DNA from: Flavobacterium sp. UMI-01
GTDB lineage: Bacteria; Bacteroidota; Bacteroidia; Flavobacteriales; Flavobacteriaceae
DNA length: 64,000 bases
NCBI RefSeq assembly: GCF_019656315.1
Contig: NZ_BPLU01000019.1
Span: 62,001-126,000 of the forward strand
Reading direction: 5' to 3'
In this document: positions 18,091-26,856 of the stretch, one piece after another
How the letters are laid out: each line of letters begins with the position of its first letter
Numbering within the stretch: the stretch's first letter is position 1
Made by a program: the position numbers and the translations under genes
The notes under the pieces: generated by a model
What the model saw: only the letters and a program-made list of their open reading frames with translations
The model's database searches: none
What the model was told of the DNA's origin: nothing

Positions 18091-19248
18091 ATGGAACAAA
18101 CATGGAGATGGTACGGACCTAATGATCCCGTAAAATTATCAGATGCACGTCAAGCTGGAGCGACAGGAATAGTTACTGCTTTACATCATATCAAGAACGG
18201 TCAAGTGTGGGAAGTGGACGAAATCATGAAACGTAAAAAAGAAGTGGAAGCAGCGGGCTTGACTTTATCAGTGATAGAAAGTATTCCGGTTCACGAGGAC
18301 ATTAAAAAACAAACAGGGAATTATTTAGAATACATTGAAAACTACAAACAAAGCATCAAAAACTTAGCTGCTTGTGGTATCAATATCGTTTGTTATAATT
18401 TCATGCCAGTTCTAGACTGGTCAAGAACCGACTTGTCTTATGAAGTTGAAGATGGTTCTAAAGCATTACGCTTTGACGTTAATGAGTTTGCTGCTTTTGA
18501 ATTGTTTATTTTAAAAAGACCTGGTGCTGTAAACACCTACACCGAAGCACAAAAAGCCAAAGCCAAAGCTACTTTTGACAAATTAACTGAGGCTGATAAA
18601 ATCAAATTGCAACAAAATATCATTGCAGGATTACCGGGTGCTGAAGAATCTTACACTGTAGAAGATTTTCTAAAAGTACTACAAGCTTACGACGGAATTG
18701 ATGCTGCTAAATTAAAAGAGAATTTATATTTTTTCTTGCGCGAAATCATTCCAGTAGCCGAAAGTGTAGGGGTAAAAATGGCCATTCATCCTGATGATCC
18801 TCCTTACCCAATTTTAGGATTACCAAGAGTTGTAAGTACCGAAGCAGATTTAAAACAATTATTAGAAGCTATTGATTCTCCTTCAAATGGCTTTACAATG
18901 TGCACCGGTTCGTATGGTGTAATTGCTGAAAATGATTTGGCAGGAATTGTGGATCGTCATGGGGATAAAATGAATTTTATTCACTTGAGAAGTACTCAAA
19001 GAGACGAAGAAGGCAACTTTTATGAAGCCAATCACTTAGAAGGTGATGTGGACATGTACGAAGTGGTAAAATCGATTGTAAAAAAAGAAAGAGAAACTGG
19101 TCGAATTATTCCGATGCGTCCTGACCACGGACATCAAATGCTAGATGATTTGAATAAAAAAACCAACCCTGGTTATTCAGGAATTGGTCGTTTAAGAGGT
19201 TTGGCTGAATTAAGAGGTCTTGAATTAGGTATCAAAAGAAGCTTATAA
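18091..19248 (+). CDS. uxuA: Mannonate dehydratase
   Basis: The 385-residue product dehydrates D-mannonate to 2-keto-3-deoxygluconate. Family features are the N-terminal [10 protein letters not shown], the metal-site region [42 protein letters not shown] and the terminal [11 protein letters not shown]. The length is normal. It lies 187 bases after the second SDR gene; the gap carries a weak hairpin (CCATTAA/TTAATGG). It precedes glucuronate isomerase, consistent with a glucuronate route. The next enzymes, KDG kinase and aldolase, are not in the window. Confidence 0.97.
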   Translation: MEQTWRWYGPNDPVKLSDARQAGATGIVTALHHIKNGQVWEVDEIMKRKKEVEAAGLTLSVIESIPVHEDIKKQTGNYLEYIENYKQSIKNLAACGINIVCYNFMPVLDWSRTDLSYEVEDGSKALRFDVNEFAAFELFILKRPGAVNTYTEAQKAKAKATFDKLTEADKIKLQQNIIAGLPGAEESYTVEDFLKVLQAYDGIDAAKLKENLYFFLREIIPVAESVGVKMAIHPDDPPYPILGLPRVVSTEADLKQLLEAIDSPSNGFTMCTGSYGVIAENDLAGIVDRHGDKMNFIHLRSTQRDEEGNFYEANHLEGDVDMYEVVKSIVKKERETGRIIPMRPDHGHQMLDDLNKKTNPGYSGIGRLRGLAELRGLELGIKRSL

Positions 19249-19272
19249 TCCGTAATAACTCTTTATAAAAAT

Positions 19273-19356
19273 CTTAGCCACAAATTCACGAATCTTTTTT
19301 TAGCAGGTTAAAACAATTTCTTATACCATGTTTAATTCGTGAATTCGTGGCTTAAA
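19273..19356. repeat. Dispersed 'TAGCCAC-AATTCACGAAT' inverted repeat between uxuA and uxaC
   Basis: The arm at 19275-19293 (TAGCCACAAATTCACGAAT) pairs with 19335-19353 (ATTCGTGAATTCGTGGCTT) with few mismatches. Copies of this kind of 'gccacgaattcacgaat' sequence are common between genes in flavobacteria. It may act as a processing or termination point within the hexuronate operon. Confidence 0.55.
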
Positions 19357-19394
19357 ACGTTATAGTATTATAAAAAAAATACAACCCCTTGACA

Positions 19395-20813
19395 ATGACT
19401 AAAACTGCCTTTATCACACCAAACTTCATGCTGCACAATGAAGTCGCCCGCACGCTATATCATGAATACGCCCAATCTCAGCCTATTTTTGACTACCACA
19501 ATCATTTGTCACCCAAAGACATTGCCGAAGACCGTCAATTTGAGAATATTACCCAATTATGGATTGAAGGCGATCATTATAAATGGCGAGCCATGCGTGC
19601 CAACGGAATCGATGAAAAATACATCAGTGGCGATGCCTCTGATTATGAAAAATTCCTAAAATGGGCCGCAACCATTCCTTATACTTTACGAAATCCTTTG
19701 TATCATTGGACACATTTGGAATTAAAAAATTATTTTGGAATTGATGATTTACTCAATGAAGAAACTGCTGATGCCATTTACCAACAGTGCAATGCATTAT
19801 TAAAAAAACCCGAATTTAGTGTTCGAAATTTATTGCGTAAAATGAATGTCAAAATGGTAGGAACTACAGATGACCCTACCGATGATTTGCAATATCACAA
19901 ACAACTTCGAGAAGAAAACTTTGACATTGCCGTACTGCCCTCTTTTCGTCCTGACAAAGCAACCGAAATCGAAAAAGGTTCCGCTTTTGCTCAATGGATT
20001 CAAAAACTAGAAAAAACCGCTGGTTTCGAAATCCTGTCTTTTGAAAAATTAATCCAAGCCTTACAACTGAGACATGATTATTTTCATGAAAATGGATGTC
20101 GCATCTCTGACCATGGTCATGCTACTTTTTATGGTGAAAATTATACTAATGAAGAAATTGACTCTATTCTACAAAAAGGAATTAAGGTTGAAAATATAAC
20201 CGAAATAGAAATTAACAAATACAAATCAGCGGTTTTATATGAACTAGCCAAAATGAACCATAAACGAGGCTGGGTACAACAATTTCATATTGGTGCTATC
20301 CGTAACAACAACGCCAGAATGATGGAACTTTTAGGACCTGATCAAGGTTTTGATTCGCTTGGGGATTTAAATTCAGCCAACGCCATGAGTGCTTTTTTTG
20401 GAAAATTAAGCGCTAGTGATTCCTTAACCAAAACTATCGTGTACAACCTCAACCCAAAAGACAGCGAAATGTTTGCCGCTATGGCTGCAAACTTCAATGA
20501 TGGGTCTGTACCTGGAAAGATGCAGTATGGAGCTGCGTGGTGGTTTTTGGACCAAAAAGACGGCATGGAAAAACAATTGAATGTATTATCCAATTTTGGT
20601 TTGCTTTCACGTTTCGTGGGAATGTTAACCGATTCTAGAAGCTTTTTATCCTTTCCACGACATGAATATTTCAGACGTATTTTATGTAACACCCTTGGAG
20701 ATGAAGTCGAAAAAGGAGAATTGCCCAATGACATGCAACTCATAGGGAATTTAGTAAAATCCATTTGCTATGATAATGCCAAAAATTATTTTAACATCCC
20801 TGTAAAAGAATAA
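19395..20813 (+). CDS. uxaC: Glucuronate isomerase (uronate isomerase)
   Basis: The 472-residue product converts D-glucuronate to D-fructuronate, or galacturonate to tagaturonate. It has the amidohydrolase-like metal motif FDYHNHLSPKDIAEDR, TDDPTDDLQYH, the RISDHGH region, HIGAIRNNNARM and the C-terminal DSRSFLSFPRHEYFRRILC, all characteristic of UxaC. I start it at the ATG at 19395; the TTG two codons earlier is less likely. A rho-independent terminator follows at 20823-20846, so the transporter gene behind it probably depends on read-through or its own promoter. Confidence 0.97.
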   Translation: MTKTAFITPNFMLHNEVARTLYHEYAQSQPIFDYHNHLSPKDIAEDRQFENITQLWIEGDHYKWRAMRANGIDEKYISGDASDYEKFLKWAATIPYTLRNPLYHWTHLELKNYFGIDDLLNEETADAIYQQCNALLKKPEFSVRNLLRKMNVKMVGTTDDPTDDLQYHKQLREENFDIAVLPSFRPDKATEIEKGSAFAQWIQKLEKTAGFEILSFEKLIQALQLRHDYFHENGCRISDHGHATFYGENYTNEEIDSILQKGIKVENITEIEINKYKSAVLYELAKMNHKRGWVQQFHIGAIRNNNARMMELLGPDQGFDSLGDLNSANAMSAFFGKLSASDSLTKTIVYNLNPKDSEMFAAMAANFNDGSVPGKMQYGAAWWFLDQKDGMEKQLNVLSNFGLLSRFVGMLTDSRSFLSFPRHEYFRRILCNTLGDEVEKGELPNDMQLIGNLVKSICYDNAKNYFNIPVKE

Positions 20814-20822
20814 CCTATATTT

Positions 20823-20846
20823 ACAAGGGTGCACAACACCCTTTTT
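20823..20846 (+). terminator. Terminator after uxaC
   Basis: AAGGGTG, a CACAA loop and CACCCTT followed by TTTT form a compact hairpin directly after the uxaC stop codon. It also shows that the GTG at 20829 is not a real start for the next gene. Confidence 0.8.
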
Positions 20847-20876
20847 TCTATTATAACTAAAAAACTATTCCTTATT

Positions 20877-22322
20877 ATGACTCAAAAAAACCAAACCATT
20901 GGTAAGTACCGCTGGACGATTTGTAGTTTGCTCTTTTTTGCGACTACAATCAACTATCTGGACAGGCAAGTACTTTCTTTAACTTGGAGCGACTTTATAG
21001 CTCCTGAATTTCATTGGACTAATAATGATTACGGAAACATCACTGCTTTATTCTCTATTTTCTATGCCGTATCCTTGTTGTTTGCAGGACGATTTGTTGA
21101 CTGGTTAGATACTAAAAAAGGGTTTCTTTGGGCCATTGGAATTTGGTCAGTAGGAGCTTGTTTACATGCTTTTTGTGGTATTGCCACTTCAGGAATTATC
21201 ACAGGAAATTGGTTTGTAGGTTTTGAAGGTGCCAAAGAAATCATTGCCACTATCAATGATACCGCCATGGTTATCAATGTGAGTGTAACACTGTTCATTT
21301 TTGCGCGTTTTATTTTGGCTCTAGGAGAAGCTGGAAATTTTCCCGCTGCCATCAAGACCACCGCTGAATATTTCCCCAAAAAAGATCGCGCTTTCTCTAC
21401 TAGTATTTTTAACGCTGGAGCTACAGTTGGAGCATTAGCAGCACCAATTACGATTCCGTTTATAGCTAAAGCTTTTGGTTGGGAAATGGCTTTTATCATC
21501 ATTGGAGCACTAGGATTTGTTTGGATGGGATTCTGGATTTTCATGTATGACAAACCTGAAAGACACCCTAAAGTAAGTGCTGCCGAATTAGCTTATATCC
21601 AACAAGATGATATTGCAGATAGCAAACTAGTAGGATATGTACCCGAAACCACCACTAAAGTATCTTTAAAACAATGTTTGACCTACAGACAAACATGGGC
21701 CTTTGCATTTGGTAAATTTATGACTGATGGTGTATGGTGGTTCTTTTTATTCTGGACACCTGCTTATTTAAGTTCAGTTTACGGAATGGATTCAACTCAA
21801 GCTGCTTTCCCTTTGTTTGTTTTGTATATGATTACCTTACTTTCTATTATTGGTGGCTGGCTCCCTACTTACTTTGTTGAAAAGAAAGGTATGGATCCTT
21901 ATGCAGGTAGAATGCGTTCGATGTTGATTTTTGCCTTCTTTCCTTTATTAGCATTGGTTGCACAACCTTTAGGTTATATCAGTTATTGGTTGCCTGTTAT
22001 TATCATCGGAATTGCAGGAGCCGCACATCAGGCATGGTCTGCTAATATTTTTACCACTGTAGGAGATATGTTTCCTAAAAAAGCCATTGCAACTATTACA
22101 GGTATTGGTGGATTAGCTGGAGGAGTAGGTTCAACAGTTATCAATAAAAGTTCTGGTCTCTTATTTGATTACACTCAAGAAACCAATATGGTTTTTATGG
22201 GGTTTCAAGGGATTGAAGCAGGTTATTTCATCATCTTCTCAATCTGTGCGGTTTGTTACCTCATCGGTTGGTCTGTGATGAAAATTTTAGTACCAAAATA
22301 CAGTCCTATAACCGATTTATAG
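20877..22322 (+). CDS. exuT: MFS hexuronate transporter (ExuT-like, anion:cation symporter family)
   Basis: Starting at ATG 20877, the product has 481 residues and about 12 membrane spans. The first span carries NYLDRQVLSL, a signature of the anion:cation symporter family that includes ExuT and the GudP/GarP transporters. AGNFPAAIKTTAEYFPKKDRA between spans 4 and 5 is typical too. It follows the uronate isomerase gene and so most likely imports glucuronate or galacturonate across the inner membrane. It ends at a perfect 17-bp terminator. The symbol rests on family and context. Confidence 0.88.
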   Translation: MTQKNQTIGKYRWTICSLLFFATTINYLDRQVLSLTWSDFIAPEFHWTNNDYGNITALFSIFYAVSLLFAGRFVDWLDTKKGFLWAIGIWSVGACLHAFCGIATSGIITGNWFVGFEGAKEIIATINDTAMVINVSVTLFIFARFILALGEAGNFPAAIKTTAEYFPKKDRAFSTSIFNAGATVGALAAPITIPFIAKAFGWEMAFIIIGALGFVWMGFWIFMYDKPERHPKVSAAELAYIQQDDIADSKLVGYVPETTTKVSLKQCLTYRQTWAFAFGKFMTDGVWWFFLFWTPAYLSSVYGMDSTQAAFPLFVLYMITLLSIIGGWLPTYFVEKKGMDPYAGRMRSMLIFAFFPLLALVAQPLGYISYWLPVIIIGIAGAAHQAWSANIFTTVGDMFPKKAIATITGIGGLAGGVGSTVINKSSGLLFDYTQETNMVFMGFQGIEAGYFIIFSICAVCYLIGWSVMKILVPKYSPITDL

Positions 22323-22356
22323 TTCAACTCCTACCATATAAACCTTTTTTACAAAT

Positions 22357-22403
22357 AAAACTACCCCAAAAAGACAAATCCTTTTTGGGGTAGTTTTATT
22401 TTT
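22357..22403 (+). terminator. Strong terminator after the hexuronate transporter gene
   Basis: Arms 22357-22373 (AAAACTACCCCAAAAAG) and 22381-22397 (CTTTTTGGGGTAGTTTT) are perfectly complementary over 17 bp with a 7-base loop, followed by ATTTTT. Confidence 0.9.
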
Positions 22404-22473
22404 CACTTTAGTATCCAATGTATAAAAATCATCCAATTGGTGATAGCAAAGTATAAACCCAGTTTAAATCAAG

Positions 22474-22659
22474 CACAAAAAAAGTCCGTTTCTTTTACAA
22501 AAACGGACTTTCTATACTTTCAGGAGGAACTACTTTAAATCTTAATCTGAAACTTGAACTAAAAACTAAAAACTAAAAATTTAACTTCAGTAGTCCCCAC
22601 CTGTAAATCAACAATTTAATTCTCTACAAAAGGGTTATGCAACGCCTTTTATCAGAACG
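22474..22659 (-). ncRNA. Candidate structured small RNA (possibly 6S-like)
   Basis: Between exuT and htrA is a 450-base gap with no gene but with the parts of a small RNA unit on the minus strand. There is a TACTTTTG -7 box (22671-22664), so transcription would start near 22658. A 5' hairpin follows (AAAAGG/CCTTTT with inner GTT/AAC). Then comes a long helix pairing CAGG-T-GGGGACTACT (22604-22590) with AGTAGTTCCTCCTG (22535-22522), extended inward by TTAAAT/ATTTAA beyond a one-sided GAAG bulge. Last is a perfect 11-bp terminator (22481-22491 with 22501-22511) ending in T7. A long rod interrupted by a bulge resembles 6S RNA, and Bacteroidota have their own 6S class. No -33 TTG is evident at ideal spacing. 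The RNA call is fairly firm; its identity is not. Confidence 0.6.
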
Positions 22660-22719
22660 GGAGCAAAAGTACTCTTTTCAATCGATTTCGTAAAATAATT
22701 TCAATATTTTTTTTCAAAA

Positions 22720-22750
22720 AAAATCCAGTACAAAACTTGCACTGGATTTC
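22720..22750 (-). terminator. Terminator of the htrA gene
   Basis: On the minus strand AAATCCAGT pairs with ACTGGATTT around an 11-base loop and is followed by a run of T. It lies about 22 bases after the htrA stop codon. Confidence 0.75.
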
Positions 22751-22771
22751 AAATTGTAATCGTATAACTTT

Positions 22772-24172
22772 TTAAATGATAATACGGATAATTTCACCGT
22801 TTCGATTCATCATTTCAATTCTAACACTTTGGTTTTCATCTTTTTTACTCAACAATTTAGATACAGTCTCCACATCTATTGCTTTTACATTATCAATGCT
22901 CAAGATGATATTTCCTTGAAGTTCTTCCGAATATTGAGCTAAATTTTCATTATGAATGGCCTTAATTTTCACACCATAATTCAATTTGAATTTCTTTTTA
23001 TCAGCGGCATCAATATTTTCAAGCTCCATTCCTTTGAGTTCTGTAGTGAAAAATTCATTTTTACTCAAAGTCACCGTAGTCGTTTTCGTTTTTCCTTCTC
23101 TAATATAAGTCACCTCAACTTTATCATTAGGACGTTTGGTATTAAGGTAGCCCGATAAATCTGCAAAAGTAGAAATCGCTTTGCCATCAAGTTTGACAAT
23201 GATATCTCCTTTTTGTAATCCTGATTTTTCAGCACCTGAATTTTTAGTTACCTTATTGATATAAAATCCTTCGGTTTGAGACACCCCTAATTCCTTAGAT
23301 GCCATAGCATTCAATTCACCACCTTCAACACCTAGAATTCCCCTTTGCACATTCCCATACTCCATAATGTCTTCGATGATTTTTCGAGCAATATTAGAAG
23401 GCACGGCAAAAGAATATCCTACATACGAACCCGTCATAGACGAAATCATGGTATTTATCCCGATTAAGTTTCCTTGGGTATCGACCAAAGCCCCCCCACT
23501 ATTACCTGGATTTACCGCAGCATCCGTTTGGATAAATGATTGTATTCCGTTATCACCTAAATTTCGCGCCTTAGCAGATACAATTCCAGCCGTAACTGTC
23601 GAAGTCAAATTATAGGGATTCCCCACTGCCAATACCCACTCTCCTACCTTCACATTATCCGAATCTCCAAAGGCGGTATAAGGAAGTTTTTCATTTGCAT
23701 CAATTTTCAACAAGGCAATATCCATTTTAGAATCGGTTCCAATTAATTTTGCCTTGTATGATTTTTTATTATTCAATGTAATTTCAATCTCTGAAGCATC
23801 TTTTATTACATGGTTGTTAGTTACAATGTATCCGTCTTCAGAAATAATTACACCTGAACCCGTACCAATTTGCTCTTGTGATTGTCCTCCTCTATACCCA
23901 TAAAAAAACTCTAACATGGGATTAGAAATAGTACGACGAGTCACATTTTTTACGTGAACCACAGAGTGTATCGTTTTATCAGCTGCTTCCGTAAAATCCA
24001 ATACATTTGCGGACAAACCTACATTACGGTTGTAGTTGTTTGTGGCCAATGTAGTCAAAGGCTTTTGTTCCAAAGAAAAAGGAGCATTGGTATCAAAAAA
24101 CAATTTATAAGCTCCTAAAGTTGTAGCCCCACTCATGAGTGACACTAGAAAAAGCTGTGAAATTTTATTCAT
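22772..24172 (-). CDS. HtrA/DegP-family periplasmic serine protease
   Basis: The 466-residue product has an N-terminal export signal or anchor (residues 4-24) and a trypsin-like domain with the full triad: His121 (VTNNHVIKDA), Asp151 (SKMDIALLK) and Ser225 (NPGNSGGALV). Two PDZ domains follow (about 280-375 and 390-466). Such proteases degrade or refold damaged envelope proteins. The gene stands alone between the small-RNA candidate and the divergent dapF, with its own terminator. The length is usual for the family. Confidence 0.95.
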   Translation of the reverse strand: MNKISQLFLVSLMSGATTLGAYKLFFDTNAPFSLEQKPLTTLATNNYNRNVGLSANVLDFTEAADKTIHSVVHVKNVTRRTISNPMLEFFYGYRGGQSQEQIGTGSGVIISEDGYIVTNNHVIKDASEIEITLNNKKSYKAKLIGTDSKMDIALLKIDANEKLPYTAFGDSDNVKVGEWVLAVGNPYNLTSTVTAGIVSAKARNLGDNGIQSFIQTDAAVNPGNSGGALVDTQGNLIGINTMISSMTGSYVGYSFAVPSNIARKIIEDIMEYGNVQRGILGVEGGELNAMASKELGVSQTEGFYINKVTKNSGAEKSGLQKGDIIVKLDGKAISTFADLSGYLNTKRPNDKVEVTYIREGKTKTTTVTLSKNEFFTTELKGMELENIDAADKKKFKLNYGVKIKAIHNENLAQYSEELQGNIILSIDNVKAIDVETVSKLLSKKDENQSVRIEMMNRNGEIIRIII

Positions 24173-24385
24173 ACTGTTAAGTCGTTTTATTAGTTTACAA
24201 AGTAAAATTAAAAAGAAAAATAGTGATACAAAAACAGTTTAACGCCCTTTAACAGGGATTAACTTTTTATTAATAATATTCCTAAATTACTCAAACAATT
24301 AGTGATTATTTAACTTTTTTAGCATCAAATAAACAACAGCTATTAACTCTTGACTGGAAAACTCAAATTGGTTGTGGATAATTTG

Positions 24386-24393
24386 TATTTTTG
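24386..24393 (+). promoter_or_regulatory. Probable -7 box of the dapF transcript
   Basis: TATTTTTG matches TAnnTTTG and lies 25 bases before the dapF ATG. A TTG occurs 15 bases upstream, slightly closer than ideal. Confidence 0.45.
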
Positions 24394-24418
24394 TCATCGA
24401 AAATAACAACCATAGAGA

Positions 24419-25201
24419 ATGCTACTACATTTTTACAAATACCAAGGCACTGGAAATGATTTTGTAATGATAGACAATCGTAACGAAACTTTCCCAAAAG
24501 AAGACACCCAACTCATTGCTCATTTATGCGACAGACGTTTTGGAATAGGCGGAGACGGACTTATTTTATTAGAAAATGACGCAGAAACCGATTTTAAAAT
24601 GGTTTATTACAATTCCGACGGGAATCAAAGTACGATGTGTGGAAATGGAGGTCGCTGTTTAGTTGCTTTCGCAAAACAAATGAAAGTCATTGAAAACAAA
24701 GCTACTTTCAATGCAATTGATGGCTTACACCACGCAAGCATTAGCCCAGATGGAATTGTTTCCTTGCAGATGATTGACGTAAATGAAATCAACCTGACCG
24801 AAACCTATTCATTTTTAAATACAGGTTCGCCACATCATGTGCAACTGGTCGAAGATTTAGTGTCTTACAATGTCAAAGAAAAAGGGGCAGCACTCCGATA
24901 TGGCGACTTATATGGTAAAGCTGGTAGCAATATCAATTTTGTAAAAAAAATTGATGACACCACATTTGCCTTACGCACTTACGAAAGAGGTGTTGAAGAC
25001 GAAACCTTAGCCTGTGGTACTGGGGCGACTGCCGTAGCAATAGCAATGAACGCTACGGGACAAACAAATGCTACTGCTATCAATATTAATGTTGAAGGTG
25101 GAAAACTGGCTGTGTCTTTTGACAAAAACGACAATCACTATACAAATGTATTTTTGATAGGACCCGCTACATTTGTATTTAGCGGTGAGATTACAATTTA
25201 A
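24419..25201 (+). CDS. dapF: Diaminopimelate epimerase
   Basis: The 260-residue product interconverts LL- and meso-diaminopimelate in the lysine and peptidoglycan pathway. The two catalytic cysteines are clear: Cys74 in STMCGNGGRC and Cys199 in ETLACGTGATA. The N-terminal YQGTGNDFVMID is also diagnostic. It is the first of a plus-strand run (acetyltransferase, mltG, DUF2279) with short gaps, which groups it with cell-wall genes. Confidence 0.97.
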   Translation: MLLHFYKYQGTGNDFVMIDNRNETFPKEDTQLIAHLCDRRFGIGGDGLILLENDAETDFKMVYYNSDGNQSTMCGNGGRCLVAFAKQMKVIENKATFNAIDGLHHASISPDGIVSLQMIDVNEINLTETYSFLNTGSPHHVQLVEDLVSYNVKEKGAALRYGDLYGKAGSNINFVKKIDDTTFALRTYERGVEDETLACGTGATAVAIAMNATGQTNATAININVEGGKLAVSFDKNDNHYTNVFLIGPATFVFSGEITI

Positions 25202-25242
25202 ATCCTATCTTCGATTCAACTGATATTAATCCTTCTTAACCA

Positions 25243-25803
25243 ATGGTAACTTTAAAAGGAAACGACATTTACCTTCGTGCATTGGAACCCGATGATTTGG
25301 AGTTTGTATATGCTATGGAAAATGACGAATCCATTTGGGAAGTAAGTAACACCCAAACCCCATACAGTCGTTTCCTGATTAGGCAATACCTCGAAAATGC
25401 CCAACAGGACATTTATGAAGCCAAACAATTGCGATTGGCCATTTGCAAAAACAATCATTTTGAAGCGATTGGGTTAATTGATTTGTTCGAATTTGACCCT
25501 AGAAACAATAAAGCAGGTGTAGGAATCGTTATTCAAGGCATGGGCAATCGAAAACAAAATGTAGGCTCAGAAGCATTAGCGTTATTAATAAACTATGCTT
25601 TTACTCATTTAAATTTACATCAATTATATGCAAATATTGATGAAGATAACAGCGCCAGTAAAGCACTTTTTAGTAAATTTGGCTTTGAATGTATTGGTAT
25701 AAAAAAAGATTGGAATCTTGTTCATGGTGTTTACAAAGACGAAGGCCTTTACCAACTCATCAATAAAAAAACGGATGTCAGCGAACTGACACAACAATTT
25801 TAA
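25243..25803 (+). CDS. GNAT-family N-acetyltransferase
   Basis: The 186-residue product has the RimJ/RimL-like GNAT fold. An N-terminal YLRALEPDDLEFVY segment, the acetyl-CoA-binding region around GVGIVIQGMGNRKQNVGSEAL, and the C-terminal YANIDEDNSASKALFSKFGFE block (about residues 127-147) support this. The substrate cannot be told. It lies between dapF and mltG with a 10-base gap to the latter and is probably cotranscribed. Confidence 0.88.
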   Translation: MVTLKGNDIYLRALEPDDLEFVYAMENDESIWEVSNTQTPYSRFLIRQYLENAQQDIYEAKQLRLAICKNNHFEAIGLIDLFEFDPRNNKAGVGIVIQGMGNRKQNVGSEALALLINYAFTHLNLHQLYANIDEDNSASKALFSKFGFECIGIKKDWNLVHGVYKDEGLYQLINKKTDVSELTQQF

Positions 25804-25813
25804 ATCTAAGACT

Positions 25814-26854
25814 TTGAACTTCAAGAAAATCATTTCAATATCCGCTATTGTTATTATCTCAGGGTTAATCATTTACGGTTTTATTTTGATAAACCAAATT
25901 TTTTCCAAAAACACAACTTTTACCGATAAAGAAGTTTACATCCACATCCCTACCGATGCTAATTACCAAACGGCAAAAGCCATAATCTCCCCTTATATCG
26001 AGAACATGGATCGATTTGAAATGGTAGCCAACAAACGAGATTATCCTGCGAACGTAAAAGCAGGTCGCTTTTTGTTTACCAAAGGAATGAACAGTTACGA
26101 ACTCGTAAAAGCATTGCGTGCTAATATTCCCGTAAAATTAGCATTCAACAACCAAGAGCGTTTGGAAAATTTAGCGGGACGTGTGAGCTCTCAAATTGAA
26201 GCTGATAGCATCTCCTTACTCAAAGTCATCAAGGACTCCGTTTTTATGAAAGAAAACGGGTTCAATGAAGAAAATGTTTTTGCCTTATTCATTCCCAATA
26301 CGTATGAATTTTACTGGAATACCTCAGCGGTAAAATTCAGAGATAAAATGGTGAAAGAATACCGCAAATTTTGGACAGAGGAAAGAATTAACAAAGCCAA
26401 ACTACAAAATCTTACTCCAGTTGAAGCCACCATCCTAGCTTCTATCGTACACAAAGAATCGGTAAAAAAAGACGAAAGACCCCGAATTGCTGGCGTTTAT
26501 TTAAATCGTTTGCGTCTGGGAATACCACTACAAGCCGATCCTACTGTAATTTATGCCATTAAAAAGAAATCCAATGATTTTAACCAAGTCATCAAACGCG
26601 TTTTTTACAACGACCTTGTAATGTCCTCTCCTTACAATACGTACATTAATACAGGGCTTCCTCCTGGACCTATTGCTATGCCAGACATAACTGCTATGGA
26701 AGCCGTATTAAATCCTGAAAAACATGATTTTATCTATTTTTGTGCTAGCGTAGAACGCTTTGGTTATCATGAATTTGCCGCTACGCTATCAGAGCATAAT
26801 AAAAATGCCAAAAAATATTCTGATTGGATTAATAGTCAAGGAGTAAAAAGATAA
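25814..26854 (+). CDS. mltG: Endolytic murein transglycosylase MltG
   Basis: The 346-residue product has one N-terminal membrane span (about 6-27) and a YceG-like domain. It cleaves nascent peptidoglycan strands. The catalytic Glu lies in LASIVHKESVKKDE (Glu215), followed by GVYLNRLRLGIPLQADPTVIYA and TGLPPGPI, which are strongly conserved. The start is a TTG at 25814, 10 bases after the preceding stop; there is no ATG close by that keeps the membrane span intact. Confidence 0.95.
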   Translation: MNFKKIISISAIVIISGLIIYGFILINQIFSKNTTFTDKEVYIHIPTDANYQTAKAIISPYIENMDRFEMVANKRDYPANVKAGRFLFTKGMNSYELVKALRANIPVKLAFNNQERLENLAGRVSSQIEADSISLLKVIKDSVFMKENGFNEENVFALFIPNTYEFYWNTSAVKFRDKMVKEYRKFWTEERINKAKLQNLTPVEATILASIVHKESVKKDERPRIAGVYLNRLRLGIPLQADPTVIYAIKKKSNDFNQVIKRVFYNDLVMSSPYNTYINTGLPPGPIAMPDITAMEAVLNPEKHDFIYFCASVERFGYHEFAATLSEHNKNAKKYSDWINSQGVKR

Positions 26855-26856
26855 TT

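Noticed and set aside
20829..20876. Upstream GTG start for the hexuronate transporter
   Set aside because: The GTG lies inside the uxaC terminator hairpin. ATG 20877 gives the normal N-terminus.
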